A stretch of DNA of 64,000 nt from Roseateles subflavus (GCF_030285365.1 NZ_JASVDS010000002.1:62001-126000), one strand, 5' to 3'. Numbered from the stretch's first letter, positions 9,202-18,949 are shown. The notes: generated by a model from the letters alone, not told the origin. Numbers and translations: made by a program.

Positions 9202-10281
9202 ATGGGCGCAGCGGGCGACAAGGCAAGGGACGGCACGGCGGACCGGACATCACGGCCGCGAGGCGACCGCGCGCAGGGCCCGGCACCGCGCGGGCTGGTG
9301 TCGCGGTGCCGCGCCCTGGCGGGGCGCCAGGCCGCCGCGCGCAGTGTGTGTGCCGCCGTGCTCGTCGTCCTGAGTGCCTGCGCCGGGATCGGCCCGGGCG
9401 GATCGGGCGGGCCTGGCAAGCCGGTGCAGGGGCCGGACAGCCTGGCGATGGAGTGCCCCTCCGAATTCCGCTACGAGCTGCCGGTGCCGCTGGGCGCGCC
9501 CCTCGCGGCCTTGCGGGACCACGCCGAGCAGCGTCTGCAGGCCTTGGGCTTGCGGGCGAACTGGGACGGCCCCTGGGCGCACGCACAGGCACAGCGATTC
9601 GGCGGGGAGCCGGCCGAGCTGGCGCGCCTGCGCCGCCTGCTGGCCGTCGTGCTGCCGGCGCTGGAGCGCTACCACCCCAGCTTCTTCCAACGGACCGGCC
9701 TGCAGGAAGTGGGGCTGGTGAAGGATCTGGTCGTCGGGGAGACCCAGATGCGCCTGGCCATGCCGGCGCCCGAGCGACACGCCGTGGTCTACGCGGACAA
9801 CGCCAATCCGCTGTGCGCCGCCGGCATGGAGCTGCGTGTGCATCACGAGCTCTACCATCTCGTCGAACTGCGCCTCTTCGGCGACTTCTACTACCGCGAC
9901 CCGGCCTGGCTGGCGCTCAATCCCGAGGGGCTGGCCTACGGGCAGGGGGGCGCCACGGCCTATGGCGGCACCTTCCACAACCTGGGTCATCCGGCGGCCG
10001 GGCTGGTCAGCCGCTATGCCCTCTACGGCCCCGAGGAAGACAAGGCCGAGGTCTTCGGCTGGCTGATGACGCCGGGCTACGCCGGCCGGGTCAAGGCCTG
10101 GTCCGAGCAGGACCTGGCCCTGGCCGCCAAGCGCCGGTTCATGATGGCGCTGGTGCACCGCCTGAGTGCCGGCACCATGAGCGAGAGCTTCTTCGAGGCC
10201 CTCGCCCGCGAGCAGCCGGCACCGCCCGTGTCGCCCGCCGGCGCCGCGCCGGCCGCCCGGGTCGACAAGTCGGCAGGCTGA
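9202..10281 (+). CDS. Putative zinc-metallopeptidase lipoprotein
   Basis: 359 aa starting at the ATG at 9202, which has AGGGAGGA upstream. A basic N-region of about 45 residues precedes a hydrophobic stretch ending in the lipobox LSAC (VLVVLSACAG), so it is probably an envelope lipoprotein with an unusually long n-region. The motif HHELYH gives HExxH at residues 215-219, with downstream glutamates that could be the third ligand. The fold resembles uncharacterised zinc-dependent peptidases; I cannot name the family with certainty. It ends 4 bp from the convergent S9 peptidase gene. Confidence 0.72.
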   Translation: MGAAGDKARDGTADRTSRPRGDRAQGPAPRGLVSRCRALAGRQAAARSVCAAVLVVLSACAGIGPGGSGGPGKPVQGPDSLAMECPSEFRYELPVPLGAPLAALRDHAEQRLQALGLRANWDGPWAHAQAQRFGGEPAELARLRRLLAVVLPALERYHPSFFQRTGLQEVGLVKDLVVGETQMRLAMPAPERHAVVYADNANPLCAAGMELRVHHELYHLVELRLFGDFYYRDPAWLALNPEGLAYGQGGATAYGGTFHNLGHPAAGLVSRYALYGPEEDKAEVFGWLMTPGYAGRVKAWSEQDLALAAKRRFMMALVHRLSAGTMSESFFEALAREQPAPPVSPAGAAPAARVDKSAG

Positions 10282-10285
10282 GCCC

Positions 10286-13200
10286 TCAGCGCGTCTGCAG
10301 CGGCTGAGGCGGCGGCGTCGACGGGTCCTCGATCACGGGCGCGCGGACCGGGATGCGCTCGGCGACCGGCTTGAACAGCGGCATCACGTCGCGCTTGCCG
10401 CGCTCCAGATAGGGCACCGGCTGGTCCATCCAGGCCGGGCGCGGCTCGCCGAGCAGGTAGTGGTCGAAGAACTCGCCCATGTGCACCGTGAAATGCTTGA
10501 GGGCGTCGCGGTCCCGCAGGCCGTGCTTCTCGCCGTTGTAGTTGAACCAGTACGCCTCCTTGCCCAGGCGGCGCAGCGCGGTGAAGAACTCGATGGCCTG
10601 GTAGTAGGGCACGGCGTCATCCTCGTCGTTGTGCACGGTGAGGTAGGGCGTGGTGATGCGGTCGATGCGGAAGATCGGCGAGTTCTCGACGTACAGGTCC
10701 GGCCGCTGCCAGGGCGTGGCGCCGATGCGGCTCTGCTGCTGCTCGTACTGGAAGGCGCGGCTGCGGCCCGTGCCCCAGCGGATGCCGCCGTAGCCGCTGA
10801 TCATGTTGGCCATCGAGGCCCCGGCCTCGGCCGCGCGGAACATCGTGGTGCGGGTGAGCAGGTGGTTGACCTGGTAGGCGCCCCAGCTGTGTCCCTGGAT
10901 GCCGATGCGCTTCTCGTCGACGAAGCCTTGCTTCACCAGCTGCTGGATGGCGGGAATGACCGTGTCCATCGCGCTCTGGCCCGGGTGGCCGATCGTGTAG
11001 ACGATGTCCGGACGCAGCACGAGGTAGCCCTTGCTGACGTAGCGGCTCACGTTGATGTTCTGACCGGGTGCCGGGGGCACATAGCGGTGCAGGTTGTCCG
11101 TCATCTTTTCGTAGATGTAGACCATCAGCGGGTACTTCTTCCTGGGGTCGAAGTCCTCGGGCTTGGCCAGCAGGGCGCGCAGCGGGCGCCCCTTGGCCGA
11201 GGTGTAGCCGATGATCTCCTGCGTGCCCCAGCGCAGGCGCGCCTGTTGCGGATTGGCGTCGCTCAGGCGCTGGCCCTGGCCGAGCGGCCCCTGGCTCAGC
11301 CAGAGATCCGGGAAGGTGCGGAAGTCCTGCGCGGTGTGCAGCCAGACCTCGGCATCGCGCGCCTTCACGAGGCCGCCGAGCAGCTGCGGGCGGTGCAGCA
11401 GGCGCTCGGGGGCGCTGGTGCCGGCCGGGTCGATCCGGTAGAAGGCGGTGGACTTGTCCTGCTCGGCCGTCCCGAGCAGGATCCAGGGGCCGGCGGGCAG
11501 GGGCCGGGCGTGGCGCTGCTCCTCGCGCTCGGTGCGGTCGCCGCCCTCGTCATCCACGCGCTGCAGGCGCAGCTGGATCCGGGGCGATGCAGCGCCAGGC
11601 CGGGCCGTGTTGATGCCCGGCGTGAGGCGCTTCGCCGCCAGGCTTTCGGGGTCGACGGACCAGAGGTCGAACTGGGCGTTCAGCACCACCGCGCGGTCGT
11701 CGGGCAGCCAGCCGACCTGCCCGTAGGCATCGGCGGGCTCGACGACGTCGCGCTCCACGTTCTCGAAGTGCTCGCCGGCGATGCCGGCCGTCAGGGCGCG
11801 GGCGCTGCCGTCCTGGGTGCGCCAGGCCATCCACTGCTTCTTCTCGGGCAGGAAGGCCGTCACGTAGCGCCCGCCGGGCGAGAGCAGCGGCATGCCGCGC
11901 AGCCGGCGTGCCAGCAGGCGCGTGCTGCCGTCCTTCAGGCTCACGGCGTAGGCGTCGCGGTAGAGCGTGTCCCAGGACTGCAGTGCGCGATACGGGAGCT
12001 CGTTGAAGCCCAGGGCGAAGTCGGCGTTGTCATTGACGACGACCTCCGGCAGCTCCGGCGTGGCCAGCTGCACGAAGCGCCGTTCGGCCGGCAGGTCCAG
12101 GTGGACCACGGCACGGTAGCTGCGGAGCCTCTCCTTCTCGGCCCGCACCTTCTGCATGGACTGCAGCTCCGGGTCCTGCCAGTGCCAGAGGTCGACCTTG
12201 AGCGGCTCCGGTGCGTCCTTGGCCGGCTCCGGGGGCAGCGGGGCGGTGCCCAGGAAGAGGCGGCGGCCGTCCTTGCTGAAACGCAGGCTGGCGTGCTCGC
12301 TGGGGGAGAAACCCTCCCGCAGCCCCGCGTTGCCGGCGGCCAGCAGCTCGACGGCGCCGGCTTCGTCCGCGCGCCAGTGGTACAGCTTGAAGGGCGTGGC
12401 GGGGGCCTTGGCGTCGTCCTTGCCATCACCCTTGCCGTCCTCCTTGCGCTCCGCGCCGGCGTCCTGGGCCAGATGGTCCCGGTTGCTGACGAAGGCCAGC
12501 TGGCGGCCGGCGTCGTCGAACTGCAGCTGCCGGTAGGCGCCCCGGCCGCCCAGGAGCAGGCGCGGCTCGCCGCCCGTGCCGGCGAGGAGGTAGACCCCGT
12601 CGCGCGGGGGCTTGGCGTCCTTCGGGGCTTTCGAGTCCTTCGTGTCTTTCGGGGCCGGCGTGGTGACGGCAAACGCCAGCCGCAGGCCATCCCGGCTCCA
12701 GGCGAAGGCACTGACGTCCTCCAGGCGCTGGCGCTGGCCGTCGGCGGGATTCACCAGCAGCAGCGCGGTGCCGGCATCCTTCTTCCGGCCGGCCTCGGCG
12801 CTGGCATGGCTGGCCCCGAAGAAGCCGGTCTCGCTGAGGGCGATCTGGTCCGGGCCGTCGTCGTCAGCCGGGGCGGTGCCGGCCTTGCGGGTGTCGCTCT
12901 TGGCATCGGTCTTGCCGTCCGGCTTGGCCGGCGCTTCCAGCCACAGGGCCAGGCGGCTGCCGCCGTCCTCGGCGAAGGCGACGCGCTTGACGCGGTCCAC
13001 GGTCTCGAAGCGGCCGCTGTCAAGATCCAGCCAGCCGGCGCCTGGCTTGGGCGCGTCGTCGCCCTTCTTCTTGTCCTTGCGGGCCTGGTCCTGCGCCGCG
13101 CGCGTGGGAGCCTGGGCAAAGGCCAGGAAGCGGCTGTCGGCACTGAACACGGGCTGCAGGCCGCGCGGCACGCGCCATTCCTGCCCGTCGGCCAGCCGAC

Positions 13201-13444
13201 GCACGACCAGCTCGCCATCGCTCTCCTGCCCGACCAGGGCATACGCGGCGAAGCGGCCGTCCCGCGACAGCACGGCGCCCTGGATGCTGCGCCACGGGGC
13301 GTAGTCGCTGTAGGCGAGGGCCCGCTTGGCGGCGTCGGTGCCGGCCTCCGCGGCCGTCGCGGCCCCCAGCGGCAGGAGACTGCAGACACCGGCCAGCACG
13401 AGGGCGCGGGCGCTGCGGGTGAGGAGGGAGCGGCGTTGGAGCAT
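10286..13444 (-). CDS. S9-family (prolyl-oligopeptidase) serine peptidase, exported
   Basis: 1052 aa. The start at 13444 (MLQRRSLLTRSARALVLAG) gives a clean Sec signal peptide ending near AATAAEA, and a TATAAA box 32 bp upstream supports it; the frame is open 28 codons further. The N-terminal two thirds form a beta-propeller, the C-terminal third an alpha/beta hydrolase with nucleophile GHSWGAYQ (Ser near 853), acid NDEDDAVPYY and His GEKHGLRD. Three Lys/Asp-rich loops interrupt the propeller (near KDKKKGDD, KTDAKSDT and DTKDSKAPKDAKPP). It probably cleaves peptides in the periplasm or outside the cell. It is monocistronic as far as can be seen. Confidence 0.92.
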   Translation of the reverse strand: MLQRRSLLTRSARALVLAGVCSLLPLGAATAAEAGTDAAKRALAYSDYAPWRSIQGAVLSRDGRFAAYALVGQESDGELVVRRLADGQEWRVPRGLQPVFSADSRFLAFAQAPTRAAQDQARKDKKKGDDAPKPGAGWLDLDSGRFETVDRVKRVAFAEDGGSRLALWLEAPAKPDGKTDAKSDTRKAGTAPADDDGPDQIALSETGFFGASHASAEAGRKKDAGTALLLVNPADGQRQRLEDVSAFAWSRDGLRLAFAVTTPAPKDTKDSKAPKDAKPPRDGVYLLAGTGGEPRLLLGGRGAYRQLQFDDAGRQLAFVSNRDHLAQDAGAERKEDGKGDGKDDAKAPATPFKLYHWRADEAGAVELLAAGNAGLREGFSPSEHASLRFSKDGRRLFLGTAPLPPEPAKDAPEPLKVDLWHWQDPELQSMQKVRAEKERLRSYRAVVHLDLPAERRFVQLATPELPEVVVNDNADFALGFNELPYRALQSWDTLYRDAYAVSLKDGSTRLLARRLRGMPLLSPGGRYVTAFLPEKKQWMAWRTQDGSARALTAGIAGEHFENVERDVVEPADAYGQVGWLPDDRAVVLNAQFDLWSVDPESLAAKRLTPGINTARPGAASPRIQLRLQRVDDEGGDRTEREEQRHARPLPAGPWILLGTAEQDKSTAFYRIDPAGTSAPERLLHRPQLLGGLVKARDAEVWLHTAQDFRTFPDLWLSQGPLGQGQRLSDANPQQARLRWGTQEIIGYTSAKGRPLRALLAKPEDFDPRKKYPLMVYIYEKMTDNLHRYVPPAPGQNINVSRYVSKGYLVLRPDIVYTIGHPGQSAMDTVIPAIQQLVKQGFVDEKRIGIQGHSWGAYQVNHLLTRTTMFRAAEAGASMANMISGYGGIRWGTGRSRAFQYEQQQSRIGATPWQRPDLYVENSPIFRIDRITTPYLTVHNDEDDAVPYYQAIEFFTALRRLGKEAYWFNYNGEKHGLRDRDALKHFTVHMGEFFDHYLLGEPRPAWMDQPVPYLERGKRDVMPLFKPVAERIPVRAPVIEDPSTPPPQPLQTR

Positions 13445-13475
13445 GGCGGGCACAGACAAAGACAGGCAGGCCCGC

Positions 13476-13481
13476 TTTATA
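13476..13481 (-). promoter_or_regulatory. -10-like box (TATAAA) upstream of the S9 peptidase gene
   Basis: The minus strand reads GCTATAAAG 32 bases before the chosen ATG. No good -35 is seen 17 bases further upstream. It stands out in GC-rich surroundings. Confidence 0.35.
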
Positions 13482-13583
13482 GCAAGCCGGGAGGTCCGCG
13501 CCATGCCTTCTGGTTGGGAACTCGCCACCAGAATTCATGATGGACGCTCCGGCACATCGGCCGATCCCGGCCCGGCGGCGTGC

Positions 13584-13970
13584 TCAGGGCGGGAGCTGGG
13601 CGAGGGCCGCCTCGAAGGCCTCCGGCTGGTAGCCCACGATCATGCGCCGCCCGATGAGGACGACGGGCACGGCCTGCCCCTCTCCCAGGCTTTGCAGGCG
13701 GCGCTGCTGTTCGGGGTCCTGTTGCACGTCCAGGTCGGCGAAGGGGATCCGGCGGGCCTGGAAGTAGGCCCGCGCGGCCTTGCAATAGCGGCAGCTGGCG
13801 GTGCCATACAGGAGCACCGGCTCGGCGTGGCCCTGGAAGTGGGCGCGGTAGTCGCCCTCGGTATAGGCTGGGCGCAGCCACGTCGGCACGCGGGGCGCGG
13901 CATAGCCGGCCGCGAGGCCCAGCGCCACGATGGCCAGCGCGGGACCGAATCGGCGTAGCAGGCGATGCAT
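13584..13970 (-). CDS. Membrane-anchored glutaredoxin-family protein
   Basis: 128 aa. A hydrophobic N-terminal helix (LAIVALGLAAGYAA, about 11-24) is followed by a glutaredoxin fold with active site GTASCRYCKAARAYF (CxxC near residues 60-63). The cis-Pro lies in AVPVVLIG. The helix orients the thiol domain to the periplasm or leaves it as an uncleaved anchor. It is encoded on the same strand, 125 bp downstream of a small exported cysteine-rich protein (14096-14269), which could be a partner. Related single-gene glutaredoxins in Burkholderiales have no settled role. Confidence 0.82.
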   Translation of the reverse strand: MHRLLRRFGPALAIVALGLAAGYAAPRVPTWLRPAYTEGDYRAHFQGHAEPVLLYGTASCRYCKAARAYFQARRIPFADLDVQQDPEQQRRLQSLGEGQAVPVVLIGRRMIVGYQPEAFEAALAQLPP

Positions 13971-14064
13971 TGGCAGAAGGCCTCGCGGCCCGGATGGAGG
14001 AGGTTCAGGGGATGGCGCGGCAGGCGCCGGGGGCGCGGCGCCCTCGGGCCTGCCGCCCGGTGGA

Positions 14065-14081
14065 GCCCGCCTCAGGCGGGC
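14065..14081. other. Short perfect hairpin in the gap after the CX3C peptide gene
   Basis: GCCCGCC-TCA-GGCGGGC forms a 7-bp stem with a 3-base loop, about 15 bases after the stop at 14096. It lacks a T-run on the minus strand, so it is at best a weak terminator or a processing stem. Confidence 0.35.
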
Positions 14082-14095
14082 CCCATGGCACGACG

Positions 14096-14269
14096 TCAGG
14101 GATAGATGTCATCGCACTCGGCGATGCACTCGGCGTACTCGGGGGTGCCCTTCAGGAAGGCCTTGGCGCAGGCCTTGTAGCAGAAGTAGCTGGGCGGCGG
14201 GTAGGCAATGGCTCCCCCGCAGATGGCGGCCAGTGCGAACAGGGCAATGCGCTTCTTGATCGATTTCAT
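14096..14269 (-). CDS. Small exported protein with twin CX3C motif
   Basis: A 57-aa protein. The start at 14269 has AAGGA spaced 8 bases before the ATG. MKSIKKRIALFALAAICGGA is a typical signal peptide (KKR, hydrophobic core, cleavage near AIA-YP). The mature part is about 35 residues and contains four cysteines as C30-x3-C34 and C48-x3-C52, ending in acidic residues (AECDDIYP). The twin CX3C spacing suits a helical hairpin held by two disulfides, as in mitochondrial small Tim and CHCH proteins. No relationship to those is claimed. I do not recognise a family. A membrane glutaredoxin is encoded 125 bp downstream on the same strand. Confidence 0.65.
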   Translation of the reverse strand: MKSIKKRIALFALAAICGGAIAYPPPSYFCYKACAKAFLKGTPEYAECIAECDDIYP

Positions 14270-14413
14270 GATCCAGTCCTTGGTCAGGTGTGGGCGACCG
14301 CTTGGATGCGGTCAGGGCTGGATCCCTCCAGGGTGGCAGGCCTCCTGGGGCCTGACTCTGGAGCGCGATGCTAATCCGTCAGATGCGCGGTGGTGTTGGT
14401 GCTTGCCCGGGGG

Positions 14414-14803
14414 TCAGGCGTCGCCGCCGGGCGGGCCGTAGAGGCTCATGATGCCCTGCACCAGCTGGATGGGGCCGAAGGGCTTGGCGATGAAGAGGTC
14501 GGCGCCGGAGGCCTCGAACTCCGCCTGCATGTCCGAGAACGGGCGGGCGCTGACGATCACGACCTTGGGCGCCGTCCCGGGCTCAGCGGCCTGCTTGATC
14601 TGGCGGCAGGCCTCGAGGCCCGACATCCCGCCGGGCATCATCACGTCCATCAGGATGAGGTCGGGCTGTTCGGCCTTGACCTTCGCCAGCGCCTCGTCGG
14701 CGGTGCCTGCCTCGGTGAGCGAGAAGCTCTGCGCCAGCTCCAGCGTCATGCGCAGCAGATCGCGGATCTCGTTCTGGTCATCAACGATCAGGATTTTTTT
14801 CAT
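14414..14803 (-). CDS. Single-domain CheY-like response regulator
   Basis: 129 aa, consisting of a receiver domain only. It has the acidic pair IVDDQNE, phospho-Asp in LILMDVMMPGG, Ser switch in VIVSARPF and conserved Lys in FIAKPFG. There is no output domain, so it acts by protein contact or as a phosphate sink. Its cognate kinase is not adjacent; neighbours are a DUF6445 gene upstream on the same strand (92-bp gap) and the small CX3C gene downstream. The start is the ATG at 14803. Confidence 0.9.
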   Translation of the reverse strand: MKKILIVDDQNEIRDLLRMTLELAQSFSLTEAGTADEALAKVKAEQPDLILMDVMMPGGMSGLEACRQIKQAAEPGTAPKVVIVSARPFSDMQAEFEASGADLFIAKPFGPIQLVQGIMSLYGPPGGDA

Positions 14804-14895
14804 GGCGATGGTGGCAGTCGGCAGGTGGACGCTAGCCGACGTCCGGGGGTGTGGCAAGCCCGGGGCGCGCCAGACCGGCACAGACCGTGAACAAG

Positions 14896-15603
14896 TCAGT
14901 GTTCTGCGAGCCAGAAGAAGACGGCCGTGAGTCGCTTGTCCGACAGCTGCTCGCCGAAATAGCCGGTCGCGCTGTGGACGAGGGCCGCCTTGTAGAGCAG
15001 CAGGCGGTTGAAGCGGTTGTCCACGCGCCGCTCCTCGTACCAGGCCTGCGGCGGCAGGCTGCGCACGTTCAGCGCATCCACCAGGCTCTTGTGCGGCGCG
15101 CCCACGAGGTTGCCGCCGATTGCGCCGTTGGGGTAGCGCAGCCGGTAGAAGCTGGTGCCGCTGTCCGCCGGAGGGTCGGGGTGCAGGTAGAGCACGGCGG
15201 CATAGGTGCAGAGGTCGCGCCGGTCGGTATGCGGGCGGGCGCCGCATTCCTTGGCCCCGACGAGCTGGGCGACATTGAAGTCCAGCGTCGCCCCATTGGG
15301 CGCGGTACCGACCCACAGGCGCCGGGCGCCCGTGAGTTCACGGACACGGCTTTCCAGCTGCGCGATCTCGTCCTCGTTCAGGGCGCCCCGGAAGCGCATG
15401 CCCGGCCAGCTCTCCTTGGCGTGGGGAAAGCCGTAATGCCAGTCCTGGTGCTGCAGGCAGCGCTCGCGGATCTCGTGGGCGTTGGGCAGCACGTTGTCGC
15501 AGACCCAGTAGTTGCGACCCAGCTCAAGGCCGTCATCGACCAGGCGGGGGGCGGTCGGCGGAATGGGCGGCAGGACCGTGCCGGGCGGGGGCATGGGAAT
15601 CAT
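14896..15603 (-). CDS. DUF6445-family protein, probable 2OG-Fe(II) oxygenase fold
   Basis: 235 aa from the ATG at 15603 (a TTG at 15618 would add five residues). The central motif RPHTDRRDLCTYAAVLYLH gives HxD as in prolyl-4-hydroxylase-like oxygenases. A distal His occurs in ALVHSATGYFG, and a basic residue follows in DKRLTAVFFW. A characteristic DNVLPNAHEIRE lies near the N-terminus. I recognise the protein as the uncharacterised DUF6445 type. The oxygenase reading rests on the HxD...H pattern and is inferred; the substrate is unknown. It sits upstream of the CheY-like gene on the same strand. Confidence 0.72.
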   Translation of the reverse strand: MIPMPPPGTVLPPIPPTAPRLVDDGLELGRNYWVCDNVLPNAHEIRERCLQHQDWHYGFPHAKESWPGMRFRGALNEDEIAQLESRVRELTGARRLWVGTAPNGATLDFNVAQLVGAKECGARPHTDRRDLCTYAAVLYLHPDPPADSGTSFYRLRYPNGAIGGNLVGAPHKSLVDALNVRSLPPQAWYEERRVDNRFNRLLLYKAALVHSATGYFGEQLSDKRLTAVFFWLAEH

Positions 15604-15845
15604 GGGCAGGGGCCGCAACGGTGGCCAGGCGACGTGAACGAGGAGGGCGCCAGCCTAGCACCCGCCTGTCGCCCGGACGCCTGGGGACTTCACCGCTTGC
15701 CGGCGGCCCGAGGGGCGGCATCGCGCCGGGCGCGGGCGCAACAAGCTGCATGAGACGGTGTGCAGTTGTTGCAGGCGCGCGCCAGGCGGCCCGAGCCCCT
15801 TCACAATGCGCCGCCGCCCCCTGTGGGCCTCCCTCCCGAGCCGTC

Positions 15846-16682
<837 letters not shown>

Positions 16683-16698
16683 TCCAGGCGGCGCTGCC

Positions 16699-17580
16699 TC
16701 AGCCGAGCGCCAGTCCCATCACGCCCAGGGCGATGAACGCGGCGCCGAGCAGGCGCAAGGCGCGGTCGCCCTCCCCGAGCAGCGAGCCGCCGGCCAGCGC
16801 GGCGAAGAGCATCGACAGCTCCCGCGCCGGCGCCACATGGCTCAGCGGTGCCAGCCGCATGGCATACAGCACCATCACATAGCTGGCCGGTCCCAGCACG
16901 GCGACCGCCAGGGCGACACGCCATTGCCGACGCCAGGCGGCGCGGAAACCGGCCGGGTCGCGCAGGGCCAGGGGCAGCATCACGGGGATCCGCAGCACAT
17001 TGCCGAGGTAATCCAGCACGATGGGCGAGATGAGGAGGATCTTCACCGAGTAGCCGTCCAGCACGGTGTAGCCCGCGATGCAGGCCCCCGTGATGGCGCC
17101 CCAGCGCAGGCCCAGCAGGACCCGCGCCTTGCGCGCCGGGTCGTGCGCCTGACGCAGCAGCGCCGGGCCGCCCGCGATGAGGAACACGCCGGCGACCACG
17201 GCCAGTGCGCCGATGGCGCCGGTCATGCTCAGGGGTTCGTCCAGCAGCAGCACGGCGCCGAGCGTGCTCAGCAGTGGGCCGCTGCCGCGCGCCACCGGGT
17301 AGACCACGGTGAGGTCCGAGACGCGGTAGCCGTAGAGCAGGCAGTTGAAATAGACGAGGTGCAGCACCGCGCTGGCCGCCAGCGCCGCCCATTCGACCGC
17401 CCCGAAGCGCGGCACCGTGTCCCAGCCCTGCCAGAGGGCCACGGGCGCCCACACGAGGCCGACGAGGATGGCGCTGATCAGCACCACCTCTTGGCCGCCG
17501 CCATGGCGCTTGACGATGAGGTTCCAGCTGGCGTGGCACAGCGCAGCGGCGAGGACGAGGAGCAGGGCAAGGGGGGTCAT
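16699..17580 (-). CDS. EamA/DMT-family transporter
   Basis: 293 aa with about ten hydrophobic helices and two EamA repeats: N-terminal ALCHASWNLIVKRHGGG and PVARGSGPLLSTLGAVLLLDEPLS; C-terminal PARELSMLFAALAGGSLLGEGD. The R-x-x-x-l...E pattern before the fourth and ninth helices fits drug/metabolite exporters. It is divergent (184-bp gap) from a D-threonine-aldolase-type enzyme at 17765. Export or uptake of an amino-acid-like substrate is a possible link, but nothing in the sequence fixes it. Confidence 0.88.
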   Translation of the reverse strand: MTPLALLLVLAAALCHASWNLIVKRHGGGQEVVLISAILVGLVWAPVALWQGWDTVPRFGAVEWAALAASAVLHLVYFNCLLYGYRVSDLTVVYPVARGSGPLLSTLGAVLLLDEPLSMTGAIGALAVVAGVFLIAGGPALLRQAHDPARKARVLLGLRWGAITGACIAGYTVLDGYSVKILLISPIVLDYLGNVLRIPVMLPLALRDPAGFRAAWRRQWRVALAVAVLGPASYVMVLYAMRLAPLSHVAPARELSMLFAALAGGSLLGEGDRALRLLGAAFIALGVMGLALG

Positions 17581-17764
17581 GGCGGGCGGCGGTCCGCGCC
17601 GGGCGAGAGGCCCGCGCGGGGCCTGCAGTATGCCTGCGCCTGCCCGCCGAGGTTGCCGCTTGGGGGCAGGGCGGAGGGTCCGCTGCGCGAGGGGCGACGC
17701 CGCCGTGCCGCCTCGTCGCCGTGCACGCCTTTGCGGCGCTAGTGTCCTGCGCCACAATGGTTGC

Positions 17765-18922
17765 ATGACTGCCTCCGACGCCCTGCTGACCCTGCCGCCG
17801 GTCGCCCGCCCCGGCGACCCGCTCCCGGCCGTGGACACCCCCGCCCTGCTGTTGGATCTCGATGCCTTCGAGCGCAATGTCCGGCAGATGCAGGCCGCCG
17901 CGGACTCCGCCGGCGTGGCGCTGCGTCCGCATGCCAAGGCACACAAGTGCGTGACCATCGCGCAGGCCCAGATGGCGGCGGGGGCGGTGGGCATCTGCTG
18001 CCAGAAGGTCAGCGAGGCGATGCCCTTCGTGCAGGCGGGCATCCCGGACATCCTCATCAGCAACGAGGTCGTGGGGGCGGCCAAGGCCGGCCAGCTGGCC
18101 CGGCTCGCCGGGCGCACGCGGCTGAGCGTCTGCGTGGACCACGAGCTGCAGGTCGAGCAGCTGGCGCAGGCCTGCGAGGCGGCGGGCAGTCGCCTGGACG
18201 TGCTGGTGGAGATCAACATCGGGCAGGACCGCTGCGGTGTGGCCGATGCCGACGCCGTGCTGCGCCTGATCGACGCCCTGTGCCAGTACCCCGACACCCT
18301 GCGCTTCAAGGGGCTGCAGGCCTACCAGGGAGCGCTGCAGCATGTGCGTGGCGTCGAGGCGCGCCGTGAGGCCGTGCAGCGCGCCACCGACCGCGCGGCG
18401 GCGGTGCTGCAGTCCTTGCAGGCCCAGGGCGTCGTGTGTGAGACGGTGACCGGCGGCGGCACGGGCAGTGCCGCCTTCGACCTCGGCCTCGGGCTGTACA
18501 CCGAGCTGCAGCCGGGCTCCTACGTCTTCATGGACGCCGACTACGGCCGCAACGACGTCGCCGATGAAGGCCTGCGCTTCGAGCACGCGCTGCTGCTGGC
18601 GAGCACCGTCATGAGCGAGGGCGTCGGAGACCGTGCGGTGCTCGATGCCGGACTCAAGTCTCTCAGCGCGGAGTCCGGCATGCCCTGGGTCTGGGAAGCC
18701 GGCGGGCGCAGCCCGCGCTGGGACTATGTCTCCGCGAACGACGAGCACGGCCTCCTGCAATGCCGGGCACCCGGCTCGGCGAAGCCGGCGCTGGGAACGC
18801 AGGTCCTGCTGGTGCCCGGGCATTGCGACCCGACGCTGAACCTGCACGATCAGCTGGTCGTGCATCGCCAGGGGCGCGTGGAGGCGCTGTGGGCGATCGA
18901 AGCCCGGGGGCTCAGCCGCTGA
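17765..18922 (+). CDS. DSD1-family PLP enzyme (D-threonine/3-hydroxyaspartate aldolase type)
   Basis: 385 aa. The N-terminal alanine-racemase-like TIM barrel begins at DTPALLLDLDAFERNV, with the PLP lysine in LRPHAKAHKC. The C-terminal beta domain carries a metal site of the form HxC in VPGHCDPTLN, as in D-threonine aldolase and D-serine dehydratase-like proteins. These enzymes cleave beta-hydroxy-D-amino acids to glycine and an aldehyde, or glyoxylate for hydroxyaspartate. Which substrate applies cannot be read from sequence. The start is the ATG at 17765; the frame remains open upstream without a convincing start. Confidence 0.85.
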   Translation: MTASDALLTLPPVARPGDPLPAVDTPALLLDLDAFERNVRQMQAAADSAGVALRPHAKAHKCVTIAQAQMAAGAVGICCQKVSEAMPFVQAGIPDILISNEVVGAAKAGQLARLAGRTRLSVCVDHELQVEQLAQACEAAGSRLDVLVEINIGQDRCGVADADAVLRLIDALCQYPDTLRFKGLQAYQGALQHVRGVEARREAVQRATDRAAAVLQSLQAQGVVCETVTGGGTGSAAFDLGLGLYTELQPGSYVFMDADYGRNDVADEGLRFEHALLLASTVMSEGVGDRAVLDAGLKSLSAESGMPWVWEAGGRSPRWDYVSANDEHGLLQCRAPGSAKPALGTQVLLVPGHCDPTLNLHDQLVVHRQGRVEALWAIEARGLSR

Positions 18923-18949
18923 GCCAGCGCTGGCGAAGCGCCGTCGCCA

